NCBI GenBank assembly: GCA_012838585.1
Contig: DUPB01000052.1
Coordinates: 1-34,894, forward strand
Direction of reading: 5' to 3'
From: Bacteroidales bacterium
Lineage (GTDB): Bacteria > Bacteroidota > Bacteroidia > Bacteroidales > Dysgonomonadaceae
Length of the DNA stretch: 34,894 nucleotides
Each line of letters opens with the position of its first letter. Within the stretch, counting starts at the first letter, position 1. The notes below the pieces were generated by a model that was not told the origin of the DNA, ran no database searches, and saw only the letters and a program-made list of their open reading frames with translations. The position numbers and the translations under genes were made by a program. Positions 9,013-17,768 of the stretch are shown here, in pieces.

Positions 9013-10047
9013 ATGAAACGGATTATTATTTCTGGCCTAATAATATTATGGATAATCACCGCTTGCCAACAAAACGTATACAAAGAAGGTGTCCAGACCC
9101 CTTACATGAATGCAGCTGTAAAAGAAGCAGTGCAAACATTAACGAAATTCAAAAAGACATCTCCTCTGCTATTGGACGACGAGAGGCTAGCCCTGTGGGA
9201 TAAGATTCAAACTTACTCGGATAACCTTGTCAACACCACGTTCAAAGAGTATTTGGAGAGTACCGAAGAGGTGGCGGTAAGGATGGAAGACACCATTCCC
9301 ATACTTCATTTTTACCGGGAAGCTTTCGACAAAATCCTTTACGAGTTGAGAAACACGAAAGTTAAAAACGGCAGTGCTTCGGTCTGGTTGCTATACAACA
9401 TGGGGTTCGTGATCAAGACACCATCGGGTTGTTTCGCTATAGACCTTGACCACCGCCTGGCGGAACAACTGGAGCCTTTTCTCGACTTTATCTGTATAAC
9501 CCACAACCACCAGGACCACTATAACATAAAGCTCCTCGAAGCAATGGTTAAGAACGGCAAGCCCGTGATATCTAACTTCTACAAGGATAGCGGAGAATAT
9601 CTTTCAACGAAACCCGCAAGTTACAAGATTAAAAACTTCACCATAAAGACCGATATGTCCGACCATCTTGCCAACCCTGACATGCAAGATTTTGTCACCC
9701 TATTCCGTGTAGAGTGCGGGGATGACTCCGGCAATTTTTCAATACTGCACTGTGGGGATTCCGGATTCAATCCCGAACAATTTAAACATGTGCAAGGCCC
9801 CGTGAGCATGGTGGTTCTCAGATGGGGAGCACCCAGGGAAAGCAACATTTTTGGTACCGGTGAAGGCCAAGTAGAGACAAACTACGCGGTGCTATCTCAC
9901 CTTATTGAATTAAGGCATAAGCCATTTCCACATGGACAGGCCTCTATCACCAAAACCCTGGAGCATCTACCCAACGTGAAGTGTAAAAATACCATCATGC
10001 CCTTTTGGGGAGAGAAACTAACATGGAGTAAAGGGAAGATGCATTAA
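9013..10047 (+). CDS. Metallo-beta-lactamase-fold lipoprotein hydrolase
   Basis: An exported enzyme rather than a binding protein. The signal peptide ends in WIITAC (Cys18 from ATG 9013), predicting a lipid-anchored periplasmic or surface protein. An N-terminal helical segment of about 110 residues precedes a metallo-beta-lactamase fold with the metal motif THNHQDHY (His164, His166, Asp168, His169). A later HCGDSG (Asp249) supplies the bridging ligand, and a C-terminal HGQAS (His307) may be the last ligand. The shape resembles UlaG/RomA-like MBL proteins that cleave phosphoesters or lactones. Substrate unknown. ATG 9013 was chosen over GTG 9007 because it puts Lys-Arg straight before the hydrophobic core. 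It lies 54 bases after the DUF4998 gene and ends operon A. Confidence 0.85.
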   Translation: MKRIIISGLIILWIITACQQNVYKEGVQTPYMNAAVKEAVQTLTKFKKTSPLLLDDERLALWDKIQTYSDNLVNTTFKEYLESTEEVAVRMEDTIPILHFYREAFDKILYELRNTKVKNGSASVWLLYNMGFVIKTPSGCFAIDLDHRLAEQLEPFLDFICITHNHQDHYNIKLLEAMVKNGKPVISNFYKDSGEYLSTKPASYKIKNFTIKTDMSDHLANPDMQDFVTLFRVECGDDSGNFSILHCGDSGFNPEQFKHVQGPVSMVVLRWGAPRESNIFGTGEGQVETNYAVLSHLIELRHKPFPHGQASITKTLEHLPNVKCKNTIMPFWGEKLTWSKGKMH

Positions 10048-10084
10048 CACCAAGCGTAGGGGGCATTAAATAATAGATAACGTA

Positions 10085-10225
10085 ATGCACTTGAAAACAC
10101 GCCTTGCTATAGTGGTTATTCTCTCCATCGTGTTGACCTATAGTTTTCCCAGTAAAAAAATGTATAGCGCAAAAGGAATCTTGAAGCTATGGTGTGTTTA
10201 CATTCTGGATTGGATGATTAAATGA
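10085..10225 (+). CDS. Possible 46-residue hydrophobic peptide (doubtful)
   Basis: A small ORF 37 bases after the MBL gene encodes a basic N-terminus and a hydrophobic segment (KTRLAIVVILSIVLTYSF) followed by a short polar and aromatic tail ending LDWMIK. It could be a small membrane peptide at the end of operon A. Against this, its last 25 bases lie inside the 44-bp block conserved with the operon A promoter. There the corresponding frame reads a stop (ATT CTG GAC TGA), so that conservation is for DNA, not protein. No family is recognised. Confidence 0.2.
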   Translation: MHLKTRLAIVVILSIVLTYSFPSKKMYSAKGILKLWCVYILDWMIK

Positions 10226-10244
10226 CAATTATTTTGTTACTTTG
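10201..10244 (+). promoter_or_regulatory. Operon B promoter block (shared with operon A)
   Basis: Aligns without gaps to 1260-1303 with 36 of 44 identical positions by my count, ending in the -7-like TTACTTTG at 10237-10244. No TTTG is found at -33, as in operon A. The leader to the ATG at 10372 is 127 bases, close to the 122 of operon A. The 10048-10371 gap otherwise holds a doubtful 46-residue ORF, a 15-bp palindrome and a leader hairpin. Confidence 0.6.
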
Positions 10245-10248
10245 CACA

Positions 10249-10263
10249 AAAGAACGGTTCTTT
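10249..10263. repeat. 15-bp palindrome just downstream of the operon B -7 element
   Basis: AAAGAAC (10249-10255), one central G, GTTCTTT (10257-10263): a perfect 7-bp inverted repeat beginning 5 bases after the -7-like element, so it covers the expected transcription start. It could be a repressor or activator operator. It has no copy at operon A, which instead has a different inverted repeat at the same relative place. Confidence 0.4.
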
Positions 10264-10310
10264 GCTAAAAAAGCCAAAAGCGACCCAAAGGTTGGATTTA
10301 AAAAACAGTT

Positions 10311-10351
10311 GTGAACAGATTCGAGAACGTTTTTGTCTACCGTCTGTTCAC
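10311..10351 (+). promoter_or_regulatory. Leader hairpin of operon B (9-bp stem)
   Basis: GTGAACAGA (10311-10319) and TCTGTTCAC (10343-10351) are perfect reverse complements around a 23-base loop inside the 127-base leader, ending 20 bases before the ATG. No run of T follows, so it is not a standard terminator. It may affect mRNA stability or translation, or be bound by an RNA or protein. No known riboswitch class is recognised. Confidence 0.4.
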
Positions 10352-10371
10352 CTTACTAAAATAACTCTTTT

Positions 10372-11724
10372 ATGCAAATTGAAATCAGTAAAAAAGGATG
10401 GTGCCGACACGTCATACTTGTCACGTTGACGATTCTCGCTCTTTGCCTATCATGCAAAGAAACGGGAACAGATATTAACCATTCCGGACAACCTTATGAC
10501 CCCGGTAAACCCGTTGAACTCACGGAGTTTATTCCCGAAACCGGGGGCATGGCTTCCCAGGTAATCATCAAAGGTTCAAACTTTGGCACCGATGCTACCA
10601 AGCTGAAGGTTTACTTTAATAAAAAAGAAGCCAAGGTTATCCGTACGATTGGCGACCTTGCTTACGTGCTAGCCCCCAGGCTTCCCGGTGACACATGTAC
10701 CATCTCGGTGGTTATAGGTGGGGACTCCGTATGTTACGAGAAACCCTTTTATTATCAAACCAAGGTACATGTCTACACCGTGGCCGGAAACCCTGAAGAG
10801 AAAGTAACGACCGATGGCACTTTGGTAGAAGCTCGTTTTGACAGGCCTTTCTATCTCGCGGTAGATAAAGAAAAAAACATTTTCGTTGGTGAATGGCGAT
10901 GCCGTGCCCGCATTGTCAATGAGGAAAGGAACTCGGTAATCACCTTGATGAATGTCTCCACGAGCGGGGAAATGATGTCGGGTTGTACCGATGCCAAAAA
11001 CGAAGTGATCTATTTCCCCATGAACGGGATGCCCTACTATTACGAGTTTGATCCGGAACAGCAATGGACACCAAGGAGAATCAACCCGACCATTCAGCCC
11101 GGTGACGATATTGATTTAACAGGCAAGTACTCGTTCGCTGTAAGCGAAATAGACAGTATGATTTATACCATCACCACCCGTGGGGAGTTGGTGAGAATTA
11201 ACCCCAAAACAAAGGTCGCATCGCTGCTCATGAGAGATATTCTCAAAGAGCAGGTACAGGGGAAGCTACAGGTGTACCTCGCTTTTCATCCCATTGAAAA
11301 GCATATGCTCTACTTTGTTAATCCTTCTTCTATGGATCCAAGGGATGGTCCCATACCTGGGACGGATAAAATATATACCCTGAATATGGTAACCCAACGC
11401 ATTGATGAGTACGCGGGGAGTGGAGTCAAAGGCCATGCAGATGGTCCGAAAGAGTCAGCAGAATTTAACAATCCCTGCCAAATATGTTTCGACAAGGATG
11501 GCAACCTCTACGTGGGTGACACAGACAACTTTTGCGTAAGGCGAATTTCTCCCGAGGGAGTTGTCTCAACCATCGCCGGGATACCCAGAACATCCGGGTA
11601 TTTAGACGGTGATCCCGAAATTGCCCTCTTTAACCGCTTTTGGGGTATGAAGATAGACGAGGAAGGTACCCTCTATATTACTGACTACTATAATGCAGCA
11701 ATCCGCAAGTTGACAATTGAATAA
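10372..11724 (+). CDS. IPT/TIG and NHL-repeat lipoprotein (first gene of operon B)
   Basis: Surface lipoprotein (lipobox CLSC, Cys28) with an Ig-like IPT/TIG domain at about residues 45-130 (FIPETGGMASQVIIKGSNFG, then KVYFNKKEAKV) and a C-terminal beta-propeller of NHL repeats at about 135-450. The clearest repeats are FDRPFYLAVDKEKNIFVGEW, FNNPCQICFDKDGNLYVGDT and the last blade ending ITDYYNAAIRKLTIE. IPT-NHL lipoproteins accompany SusCD pairs in Bacteroidetes and are presumed glycan-binding or structural. I see no catalytic motif. It precedes SusC with only 4 bases between its stop and the SusC ATG. Being first in the operon is slightly unusual, since such accessories often follow SusD. 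Confidence 0.88.
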   Translation: MQIEISKKGWCRHVILVTLTILALCLSCKETGTDINHSGQPYDPGKPVELTEFIPETGGMASQVIIKGSNFGTDATKLKVYFNKKEAKVIRTIGDLAYVLAPRLPGDTCTISVVIGGDSVCYEKPFYYQTKVHVYTVAGNPEEKVTTDGTLVEARFDRPFYLAVDKEKNIFVGEWRCRARIVNEERNSVITLMNVSTSGEMMSGCTDAKNEVIYFPMNGMPYYYEFDPEQQWTPRRINPTIQPGDDIDLTGKYSFAVSEIDSMIYTITTRGELVRINPKTKVASLLMRDILKEQVQGKLQVYLAFHPIEKHMLYFVNPSSMDPRDGPIPGTDKIYTLNMVTQRIDEYAGSGVKGHADGPKESAEFNNPCQICFDKDGNLYVGDTDNFCVRRISPEGVVSTIAGIPRTSGYLDGDPEIALFNRFWGMKIDEEGTLYITDYYNAAIRKLTIE

Positions 11725-11728
11725 GACT

Positions 11729-14700
11729 ATGAGAAAAAAGATAATCTCCAAAAACACAGTGCTAAAGTGGTTGCTGAGCGGATTGCTTGTAACTTGCCCT
11801 GTAATGATGATGTACGCGCAGGACAATCTATTGACACTATCCGGCGTAGTAGAAGATGAACAAGGTGAACCCTTGATCGGGGTAACCATTTTTCTGAAAG
11901 ACCGGCCTGGTACAGGATGGATAACAGATATAGATGGAGGCTTCTCCATCAAGGCTGCCAATGGTGATGTGCTTGTTTTTTCCTATATCGGTTACGATAG
12001 GTTGGAATATCCAGTCAAGAAGTCGGAATCTGAGCTAACCATCACGATGGAAACCGCATCCAGTGAACTGGAAGAGGTGGTGGTCATGGGGATGGGAAGC
12101 ACGCAACGACGAATAAGTGTAGTAGGTGCGGTAACCTCAGTGGATGTGAAAGATATACAAACGCCTGCCACATCAATAAACAACATGCTCGGAGGACGTA
12201 TCCCGGGAGTTATCTCATTGCAAACAAGCGGGGAGCCCGGAAAAAACATTTCAGAATTCTGGATACGGGGTATAGGTACTTTTGGAGCCAGCAGTGGGGC
12301 TCTGGTACTAATCGATGGACTAGAAGGCACTCTCAATCAAGTAGATCCCGCTGACGTGGAGTCGTTTTCTATCCTCAAAGATGCCTCGGCTACGGCTGTA
12401 TATGGTGTGCGCGGCGCCAACGGCGTGGTACTGATTACCACGAAACGGGGACAGGAAGACAGGCTCAGAATCACGGTACGATCCAACGTGAAACTCTCAG
12501 TGCTAAAAAGAATGCCAGAGTACCTGGATGCATACGACTATGCCATGTTGGCCAATGAAGCGTCAATCGTTTCCGGTAACCAGCCCCTCTACTCCGATGT
12601 GCAGTTAGAGATCATCAAACATGGTCTTGACCCCGATCTTTTTCCAAACGTGAATTGGAGAAAGGAGATTTTGAACACCAGCTCTTGGCAAAACACCCAT
12701 TACATTAGTGCCCGGGGAGGTGGAACGGTAGCCAGGTATTTCATGAGTTTAGGGATGTCCACGGAAACGGCAGCATATAAACAGGATAAAGCCAGCAAGT
12801 ACAGGAAAGACGTGGGCTATAACACCTATAACTACAGGACAAACCTAGATATCAACCTCACCAAGACAACGCAAGTGTACATGGGGCTAGACGGTTACAT
12901 ATCAATCAACAACCTACCGGGGATGCAAAACACGCAACTGCTTTGGTCTTCCCAGGCCAAGCTTACCCCCCTTACCGTGCCCACCGTTTACTCAAACGGG
13001 ATGCTTCCCGCCTATGGTAGGGAGGATAATATCTCCCCTTACGTACTACTTAACCATACGGGGATGACCTCGCAGGAACATTATAAAAACATGGTTACCA
13101 TCGCAATCTCTCAAGATCTGAAAAGCATCACCCCAGGATTGACCGCGAAGGTACAGGGCGCATTTGACAACCGCTCTTATTTTACAGAAAGGCGTCATAA
13201 AATGCCCAATCTCTATAGTTCCAGGAAAAGAAACACCAGTGGTGAGCTCATAATGACAAGGCGTGTTAACGCGTATGACGCGCAATATTCCTCTACAGAA
13301 ACCCAATGGAGAAAATACCATCTGGAGGCAAATGTTAACTACGAGAGAGTTCTTGATGACGACCACCGTCTTGGAGGACTGGTTTATTACTACATGAGTA
13401 GTGAAAAAAACACCCGGTACACTACCAGCATGACAGCTATTCCACAAAGGTACCAAGGAGTTTCGTCCAGGTTGACGTATGGGTATAAAGACACCTATTT
13501 GATTGATGCCAACTTCGGGTATACCGGATCGGAAAACTTTAAAAAAGGCGAACAGTTCGGATTCTTTCCTTCGGTAGCAATAGGTTGGATACCTACCCAA
13601 TATACATGGACCCAGGAAAGAATACCGTTCCTGAGTTATCTAAAGATCCGGGCCTCATACGGTACCGTGGGCAACGACCGCATTTCTAACGACCGATTCC
13701 CTTACCTAACCATTATAAACTCTAATGCAGCTGGGGGATGGGGAGGCTCAGGACTAATTGAAACGGTGGTTGGTGCAGACAACTTGAAATGGGAAGTAGC
13801 AAAAAAAGCGGATGTAGGTCTCGAAGGAAAACTGTTTAACAACAGCCTCGAATTTGTTGTAGATGTCTTCCATGACCGTCGTGACGGGATTTTCCAACGT
13901 CGTACCCAGCTTCCCACATGGGTAGGTTCAATGCAGATGCCTTATGGAAACGTGGGGTCAATGTCAAGCTACGGTACCGATGGCAATATCAGTTACAGCC
14001 ATACCTTGAATGAAGATATGAGCTTCACACTCAGAGGCAATTACACCTACTCCACGACCATGGTAAACAATTGGGAACAACCTTTCCAACGGTATGAATA
14101 CCTCTCCTACACGGGAAGACCATATAACGTGTTAAGGGGATTCAAGGCTATTGGACTATTTAAAGATGAACAGGAAATTCTCAATAGCCCCACCCAATTC
14201 GGCAAAGTTCGTCCCGGCGATATTAAATACAAAGACATTACCGGGGATGGGAAGATTACCGATGACGATAGGGTTCCCCTCTCCTACTCCCCATTCCCAC
14301 GTTTCATGTACGGTTTTGGTGGTGAGTTCAGATACCGGGACTTCACGTTGGGTGTCTTGTTCAAGGGAACAGGGAATACCGACTTCTTCATGCACAACAA
14401 TGGATTTGGATACATCCCATTTTATGGCGGGGAGACTGGAAATGTGCTCGCTCATGTGAAGGATCAAAAAAACAGGTGGACACCCGCATGGTATTCAGGA
14501 GACCCGGCGACTGAAAAACAAGATGTCCTGTTCCCGCGACTACATTACGGTTCTAACGAAAACAACGATAAATATTCCTCTTTTTGGCTAGCCAACAGTA
14601 GGTACGTGAGACTCGAAGAGGTAACACTTAACTACAACCTGAAAGCTAACACTTTGAGGAACGCCCTTGGCATTAACTCAATTGACCTCCAGCTTGTTGG

Positions 14701-14818
14701 AAGAAACTTGGCGCTGTGGGACAAGGTGAAGATTTGGGATCCGGAACAAGCGAATAAAAATGGGTATGAATACCCGATTCCCCTCACCGTAACATTTCAG
14801 TTATACATTAACTTTTAA
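11729..14818 (+). CDS. SusC/RagA family TonB-linked outer-membrane protein (operon B)
   Basis: TonB-dependent outer-membrane importer and partner of the following SusD. ATG 11729 gives MRKKIISKNTVLKWLLSGLL and a signal peptide ending MMYAQ. The in-frame TTG at 11717 would overlap the upstream gene and is unlikely. Then come a carboxypeptidase-D-regulatory-like domain (LTLSGVVEDEQGEPLIGVTI), a TonB-box-like LEEVVVMGMG, and a plug with IRGIGTFGASSGALVLIDG and SFSILKDASATAVYGVRGAN, then a barrel ending VTFQLYINF. The length of 1029 residues is usual. Compared with the operon A SusC, the plug keeps the canonical IRG motif (VRS there) and the two barrels differ widely, so they are probably not a recent duplication. 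Substrate unknown. Confidence 0.95.
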   Translation: MRKKIISKNTVLKWLLSGLLVTCPVMMMYAQDNLLTLSGVVEDEQGEPLIGVTIFLKDRPGTGWITDIDGGFSIKAANGDVLVFSYIGYDRLEYPVKKSESELTITMETASSELEEVVVMGMGSTQRRISVVGAVTSVDVKDIQTPATSINNMLGGRIPGVISLQTSGEPGKNISEFWIRGIGTFGASSGALVLIDGLEGTLNQVDPADVESFSILKDASATAVYGVRGANGVVLITTKRGQEDRLRITVRSNVKLSVLKRMPEYLDAYDYAMLANEASIVSGNQPLYSDVQLEIIKHGLDPDLFPNVNWRKEILNTSSWQNTHYISARGGGTVARYFMSLGMSTETAAYKQDKASKYRKDVGYNTYNYRTNLDINLTKTTQVYMGLDGYISINNLPGMQNTQLLWSSQAKLTPLTVPTVYSNGMLPAYGREDNISPYVLLNHTGMTSQEHYKNMVTIAISQDLKSITPGLTAKVQGAFDNRSYFTERRHKMPNLYSSRKRNTSGELIMTRRVNAYDAQYSSTETQWRKYHLEANVNYERVLDDDHRLGGLVYYYMSSEKNTRYTTSMTAIPQRYQGVSSRLTYGYKDTYLIDANFGYTGSENFKKGEQFGFFPSVAIGWIPTQYTWTQERIPFLSYLKIRASYGTVGNDRISNDRFPYLTIINSNAAGGWGGSGLIETVVGADNLKWEVAKKADVGLEGKLFNNSLEFVVDVFHDRRDGIFQRRTQLPTWVGSMQMPYGNVGSMSSYGTDGNISYSHTLNEDMSFTLRGNYTYSTTMVNNWEQPFQRYEYLSYTGRPYNVLRGFKAIGLFKDEQEILNSPTQFGKVRPGDIKYKDITGDGKITDDDRVPLSYSPFPRFMYGFGGEFRYRDFTLGVLFKGTGNTDFFMHNNGFGYIPFYGGETGNVLAHVKDQKNRWTPAWYSGDPATEKQDVLFPRLHYGSNENNDKYSSFWLANSRYVRLEEVTLNYNLKANTLRNALGINSIDLQLVGRNLALWDKVKIWDPEQANKNGYEYPIPLTVTFQLYINF

Positions 14819-14833
14819 GAAAAGGGAAGAAGT

Positions 14834-16831
14834 ATGAAATCGATAAAAACCTCTATTTTGGCCATCGTCTCATCCGTGATGCTTTTCACATCCTGCAACT
14901 ACCTAGATGTCAGTGATTACTTTGAGGATTTGGTAAACCTAGACTCCGTTTTTCAAAGCAAAGTCTACTTGGAGAAATACCTGTGGGGGGCAGCCGCGTT
15001 GTTGCCGGACGAGGCCAACATATTCGAGTACAGCTACTACCCAGCTATACTGGGATCGGATGAAGGATTCACCATGTGGGAGTCAGCCTACGTTCCACAG
15101 CGCTTCCTCATTGACGAGGTGACTGCCGATAACTTGGGAAGCATGAATATATGGCCTAACATGTATCAAGTGATTCGGAAAGCCAACACTATTTTCGCCC
15201 GCATCAATGAATGCGCTGAACTAACCGCTCAGGATAAGCGAGAAATAGTAGGATACGCCCATTTCATGCGGGGTTACGCGTACTATTTCCTGTTATTAAA
15301 TTATGGACCACTCCTCATCGCGGGAGACGACGTGTATGATACCAGCCTTGAAGCGGACGCGTATCAAAAATACCGCTCCACGTATGATGAGAGCGTGGAT
15401 TACATCTGCAATGAACTAGAAAAAGCGGCCACGTACATGCCACCCACCGTCCCAATTAACGTGTATGGACGTCCCACGCGAGCCGCCGCCTACGGCCTTA
15501 TTGCAAAAGTCAGGGTCTATGCTGCAAGCCCTCTTTATAACGGGGGACAACCATCCAAAATCTATTTCTCGAACTTCAAACGTCAATCCGATAAGGTTCA
15601 CTACATTTCCCAAACGTACGATGAAAAGAAGTGGGCACTTGCCGCCGCTGCATGCAAAAGGGTAGTCGACATGGATTTTAGCCTGCACACGATTGAGGCA
15701 AGCTTCGACACCCCACCGTTACCTGAAGGTATAACGCATGATTTGGATTACTACAAGCCCTGGCCGGAAGGTGCGGCGGGGATAGACCCTTATCGATCGT
15801 ATGCTGACATGTTCAATGGCGAAACCTTGGGCTTTAAAAACAGAGAGTTCGTGTTTGGGAAAAACTCCAGCACGGTCAGAAACGCCACGCGACTCTCGTT
15901 CCCAGCTCAGTTTGGAGGATGGAACTGTTATTGCATACCGCAAAAAATCATAGATGCCTATAAAATGGTGGATGGAAGAGACATCAATAACTCGAGCGAT
16001 GACTATCCCTATACCGAAGAGGGTTTTACCACCACCGATCAATCTTTTTCGGGATATACCATTCGGCCTAACGTGAGCAGCATGTACATCAACCGAGAAG
16101 CACGCTTTTATGCCAGCATAGGTTATAGCGGTTGCTTGTGGCCCATGAACTCCACAACGGAAAATGGTAAATTCATGCAGCAAGCATTCTACACGCTAGA
16201 TGGAAATGCCGGCAAGAGTGCCGCTACCCAAGGTGACCTGCGCAACTATCCCATCACCGGCTACGTGTTGAAAAAATACATTCATCCCGATGACGCGTGG
16301 AGTGGAGCTAATTGGGCTGTCTTAAACAAATCATTCCCCATCATACGCTATGCCGATATTCTCTTAATGTACGCTGAGAGCTTGAGTAACCTAACTGAGA
16401 CACATGTCGTTATACTGGGTGAAGAGGAAAATAGCTATACCGTGTCGAGGGATGTAGATGAAATCAAAAAGGCCTTCAACCAGGTACGTCATCGGGCCGG
16501 CCTCCCAGGATTAACGGATGAAGAGGTTAGTTCACACGAACACTTCTTTGAAGTATTGAAGACCGAAAGGATGATTGAGTTTCTGCACGAGGGGTTGCGT
16601 TATCATGATACCAGGCGCTGGGGAATCGTCAAGGAGGAAGAAGACAAGCAGCCCATTACCGGCATGGATACGGAAAAAACCGTGAGGGGGGGATACTTTA
16701 ACCGTGTGATTGCCAATTATAGCACAGTGAGAAACAGGGTTTTCAAAGACAAAATGATGTTGCTCCCTATTGATAGACAGGAGATAAAAAGAGTACAGAC
16801 ATTGGATCAAAATCCAGGTTGGGAGAATTGA
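14834..16831 (+). CDS. SusD/RagB family nutrient-binding outer-membrane lipoprotein (operon B)
   Basis: Lid and ligand-binding partner of the SusC encoded 15 bases upstream. Lipobox FTSC with Cys21, followed by NYLDVSDYFED, the usual mature SusD start. The TPR-like scaffold is visible (IVGYAHFMRGYAYYFLLLNY, YGLIAKVRVYAASPLYNGG), with FPIIRYADILLMYAESL and a C-terminal LKTERMIEFLHEGLRYHDTR and QTLDQNPGWEN. It has 665 residues, about the size of its operon A counterpart and longer than classical SusD. A tryptophan-rich stretch around residue 355 (FGGWNCYCIP) may be in the ligand face; that is inference. Confidence 0.95.
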   Translation: MKSIKTSILAIVSSVMLFTSCNYLDVSDYFEDLVNLDSVFQSKVYLEKYLWGAAALLPDEANIFEYSYYPAILGSDEGFTMWESAYVPQRFLIDEVTADNLGSMNIWPNMYQVIRKANTIFARINECAELTAQDKREIVGYAHFMRGYAYYFLLLNYGPLLIAGDDVYDTSLEADAYQKYRSTYDESVDYICNELEKAATYMPPTVPINVYGRPTRAAAYGLIAKVRVYAASPLYNGGQPSKIYFSNFKRQSDKVHYISQTYDEKKWALAAAACKRVVDMDFSLHTIEASFDTPPLPEGITHDLDYYKPWPEGAAGIDPYRSYADMFNGETLGFKNREFVFGKNSSTVRNATRLSFPAQFGGWNCYCIPQKIIDAYKMVDGRDINNSSDDYPYTEEGFTTTDQSFSGYTIRPNVSSMYINREARFYASIGYSGCLWPMNSTTENGKFMQQAFYTLDGNAGKSAATQGDLRNYPITGYVLKKYIHPDDAWSGANWAVLNKSFPIIRYADILLMYAESLSNLTETHVVILGEEENSYTVSRDVDEIKKAFNQVRHRAGLPGLTDEEVSSHEHFFEVLKTERMIEFLHEGLRYHDTRRWGIVKEEEDKQPITGMDTEKTVRGGYFNRVIANYSTVRNRVFKDKMMLLPIDRQEIKRVQTLDQNPGWEN

Positions 16832-16850
16832 TAAATCAATTTACAGTACA

Positions 16851-17735
16851 ATGATGAAATCTAAACTTACCTATTTGTTGGCAGTTATAATGATATTGCC
16901 GTTTTTTGCTTGTGAGGAAGACCTCATGAATGAGGAACATTACAAGAAAATCGTTTACTTGAAAAGTGGAGACAATAATATCTTCGACTTTCCACATATG
17001 ATGAATGACTCCGCGACCACCGGTTATATAACAGTTGGCAGTGGAGGATCCATGCCACTTACGGACGACCTCCTGGTAACGCTGGAAATGGATTACGAAG
17101 CATTGGAAACGTATAACTACCGGAACTACGGGGATGAGCTACAAAAGTACGCCCAATTATTGTCTCCTGAACGGTTTGTTTTCCCATCTTTTAGCGCGTA
17201 CATCAAAGCTGGTGAACCCTCAGCTACCACCTTTATACCTGTCGAAATCGATGCAAACGGTTTATCTCCTGACACCACCTACATGTTGCCGGTAAAAATA
17301 AAATCGACAGCGGGTGTAGAAATTAACGAGGATAAAAACTTCCTGTTATATAGGATTCAATTGGTCAACAAGTACTCATCTGCCACATCAAGGACTTATA
17401 AGATGAAAGGCAGCAAGATACCCGAAGGAGCATTTGTTTCAAACATCACGACCAACAAAACACTATTGCCGCTGGCTCACAATCAAGTGAGGCTGTTCCC
17501 GGAAAACTTGACCAGTTCAACCTCCTTGACTGGCATTTATAACACGGCAATCGTGCTGGTAATCAACGATGACAACAGTGTGCGGGTAAAATCGTACAAA
17601 TATATTGAAATCGAACAGTTAGATGACTGCCATTACGATCCCGAGAAAAAAGAGTTCAAGATTCATTATAAATACCGTCGACCCAGTGACACGAAATGGA
17701 CTACCGTTCATGAGACACTTACACGACTGGAGTAG
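16851..17735 (+). CDS. DUF1735/DUF4361 lipoprotein (operon B)
   Basis: Predicted surface lipoprotein of 294 residues (lipobox FFAC, Cys21). The N-terminal half matches the DUF1735 (BT_3987-like) pattern: a beta sandwich with TGYITVGSGGSMPLTDDLLV, LETYNYRNYG, LLSPERFVFPSFSAYIKAGE and YMLPVKIKSTAGVEINED. The C-terminal part (about 180-294) matches DUF4361, which usually caps these proteins. They accompany SusCD pairs and are presumed glycan-binding. The start could also be ATG 16854. The 10 bases ACAGTACAAT occur just upstream here and again before the next gene, hinting at a duplicated gene start. Confidence 0.8.
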   Translation: MMKSKLTYLLAVIMILPFFACEEDLMNEEHYKKIVYLKSGDNNIFDFPHMMNDSATTGYITVGSGGSMPLTDDLLVTLEMDYEALETYNYRNYGDELQKYAQLLSPERFVFPSFSAYIKAGEPSATTFIPVEIDANGLSPDTTYMLPVKIKSTAGVEINEDKNFLLYRIQLVNKYSSATSRTYKMKGSKIPEGAFVSNITTNKTLLPLAHNQVRLFPENLTSSTSLTGIYNTAIVLVINDDNSVRVKSYKYIEIEQLDDCHYDPEKKEFKIHYKYRRPSDTKWTTVHETLTRLE

Positions 17736-17768
17736 CAATGTTTTGATGTTTTAAAACAGTACAATAGC

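Noticed and set aside
1426-14818. Recent tandem duplication of one SusCD operon
   Set aside because: The two SusC and the two SusD proteins share only family motifs, and the accessory genes differ. Only the promoter block is near-identical.
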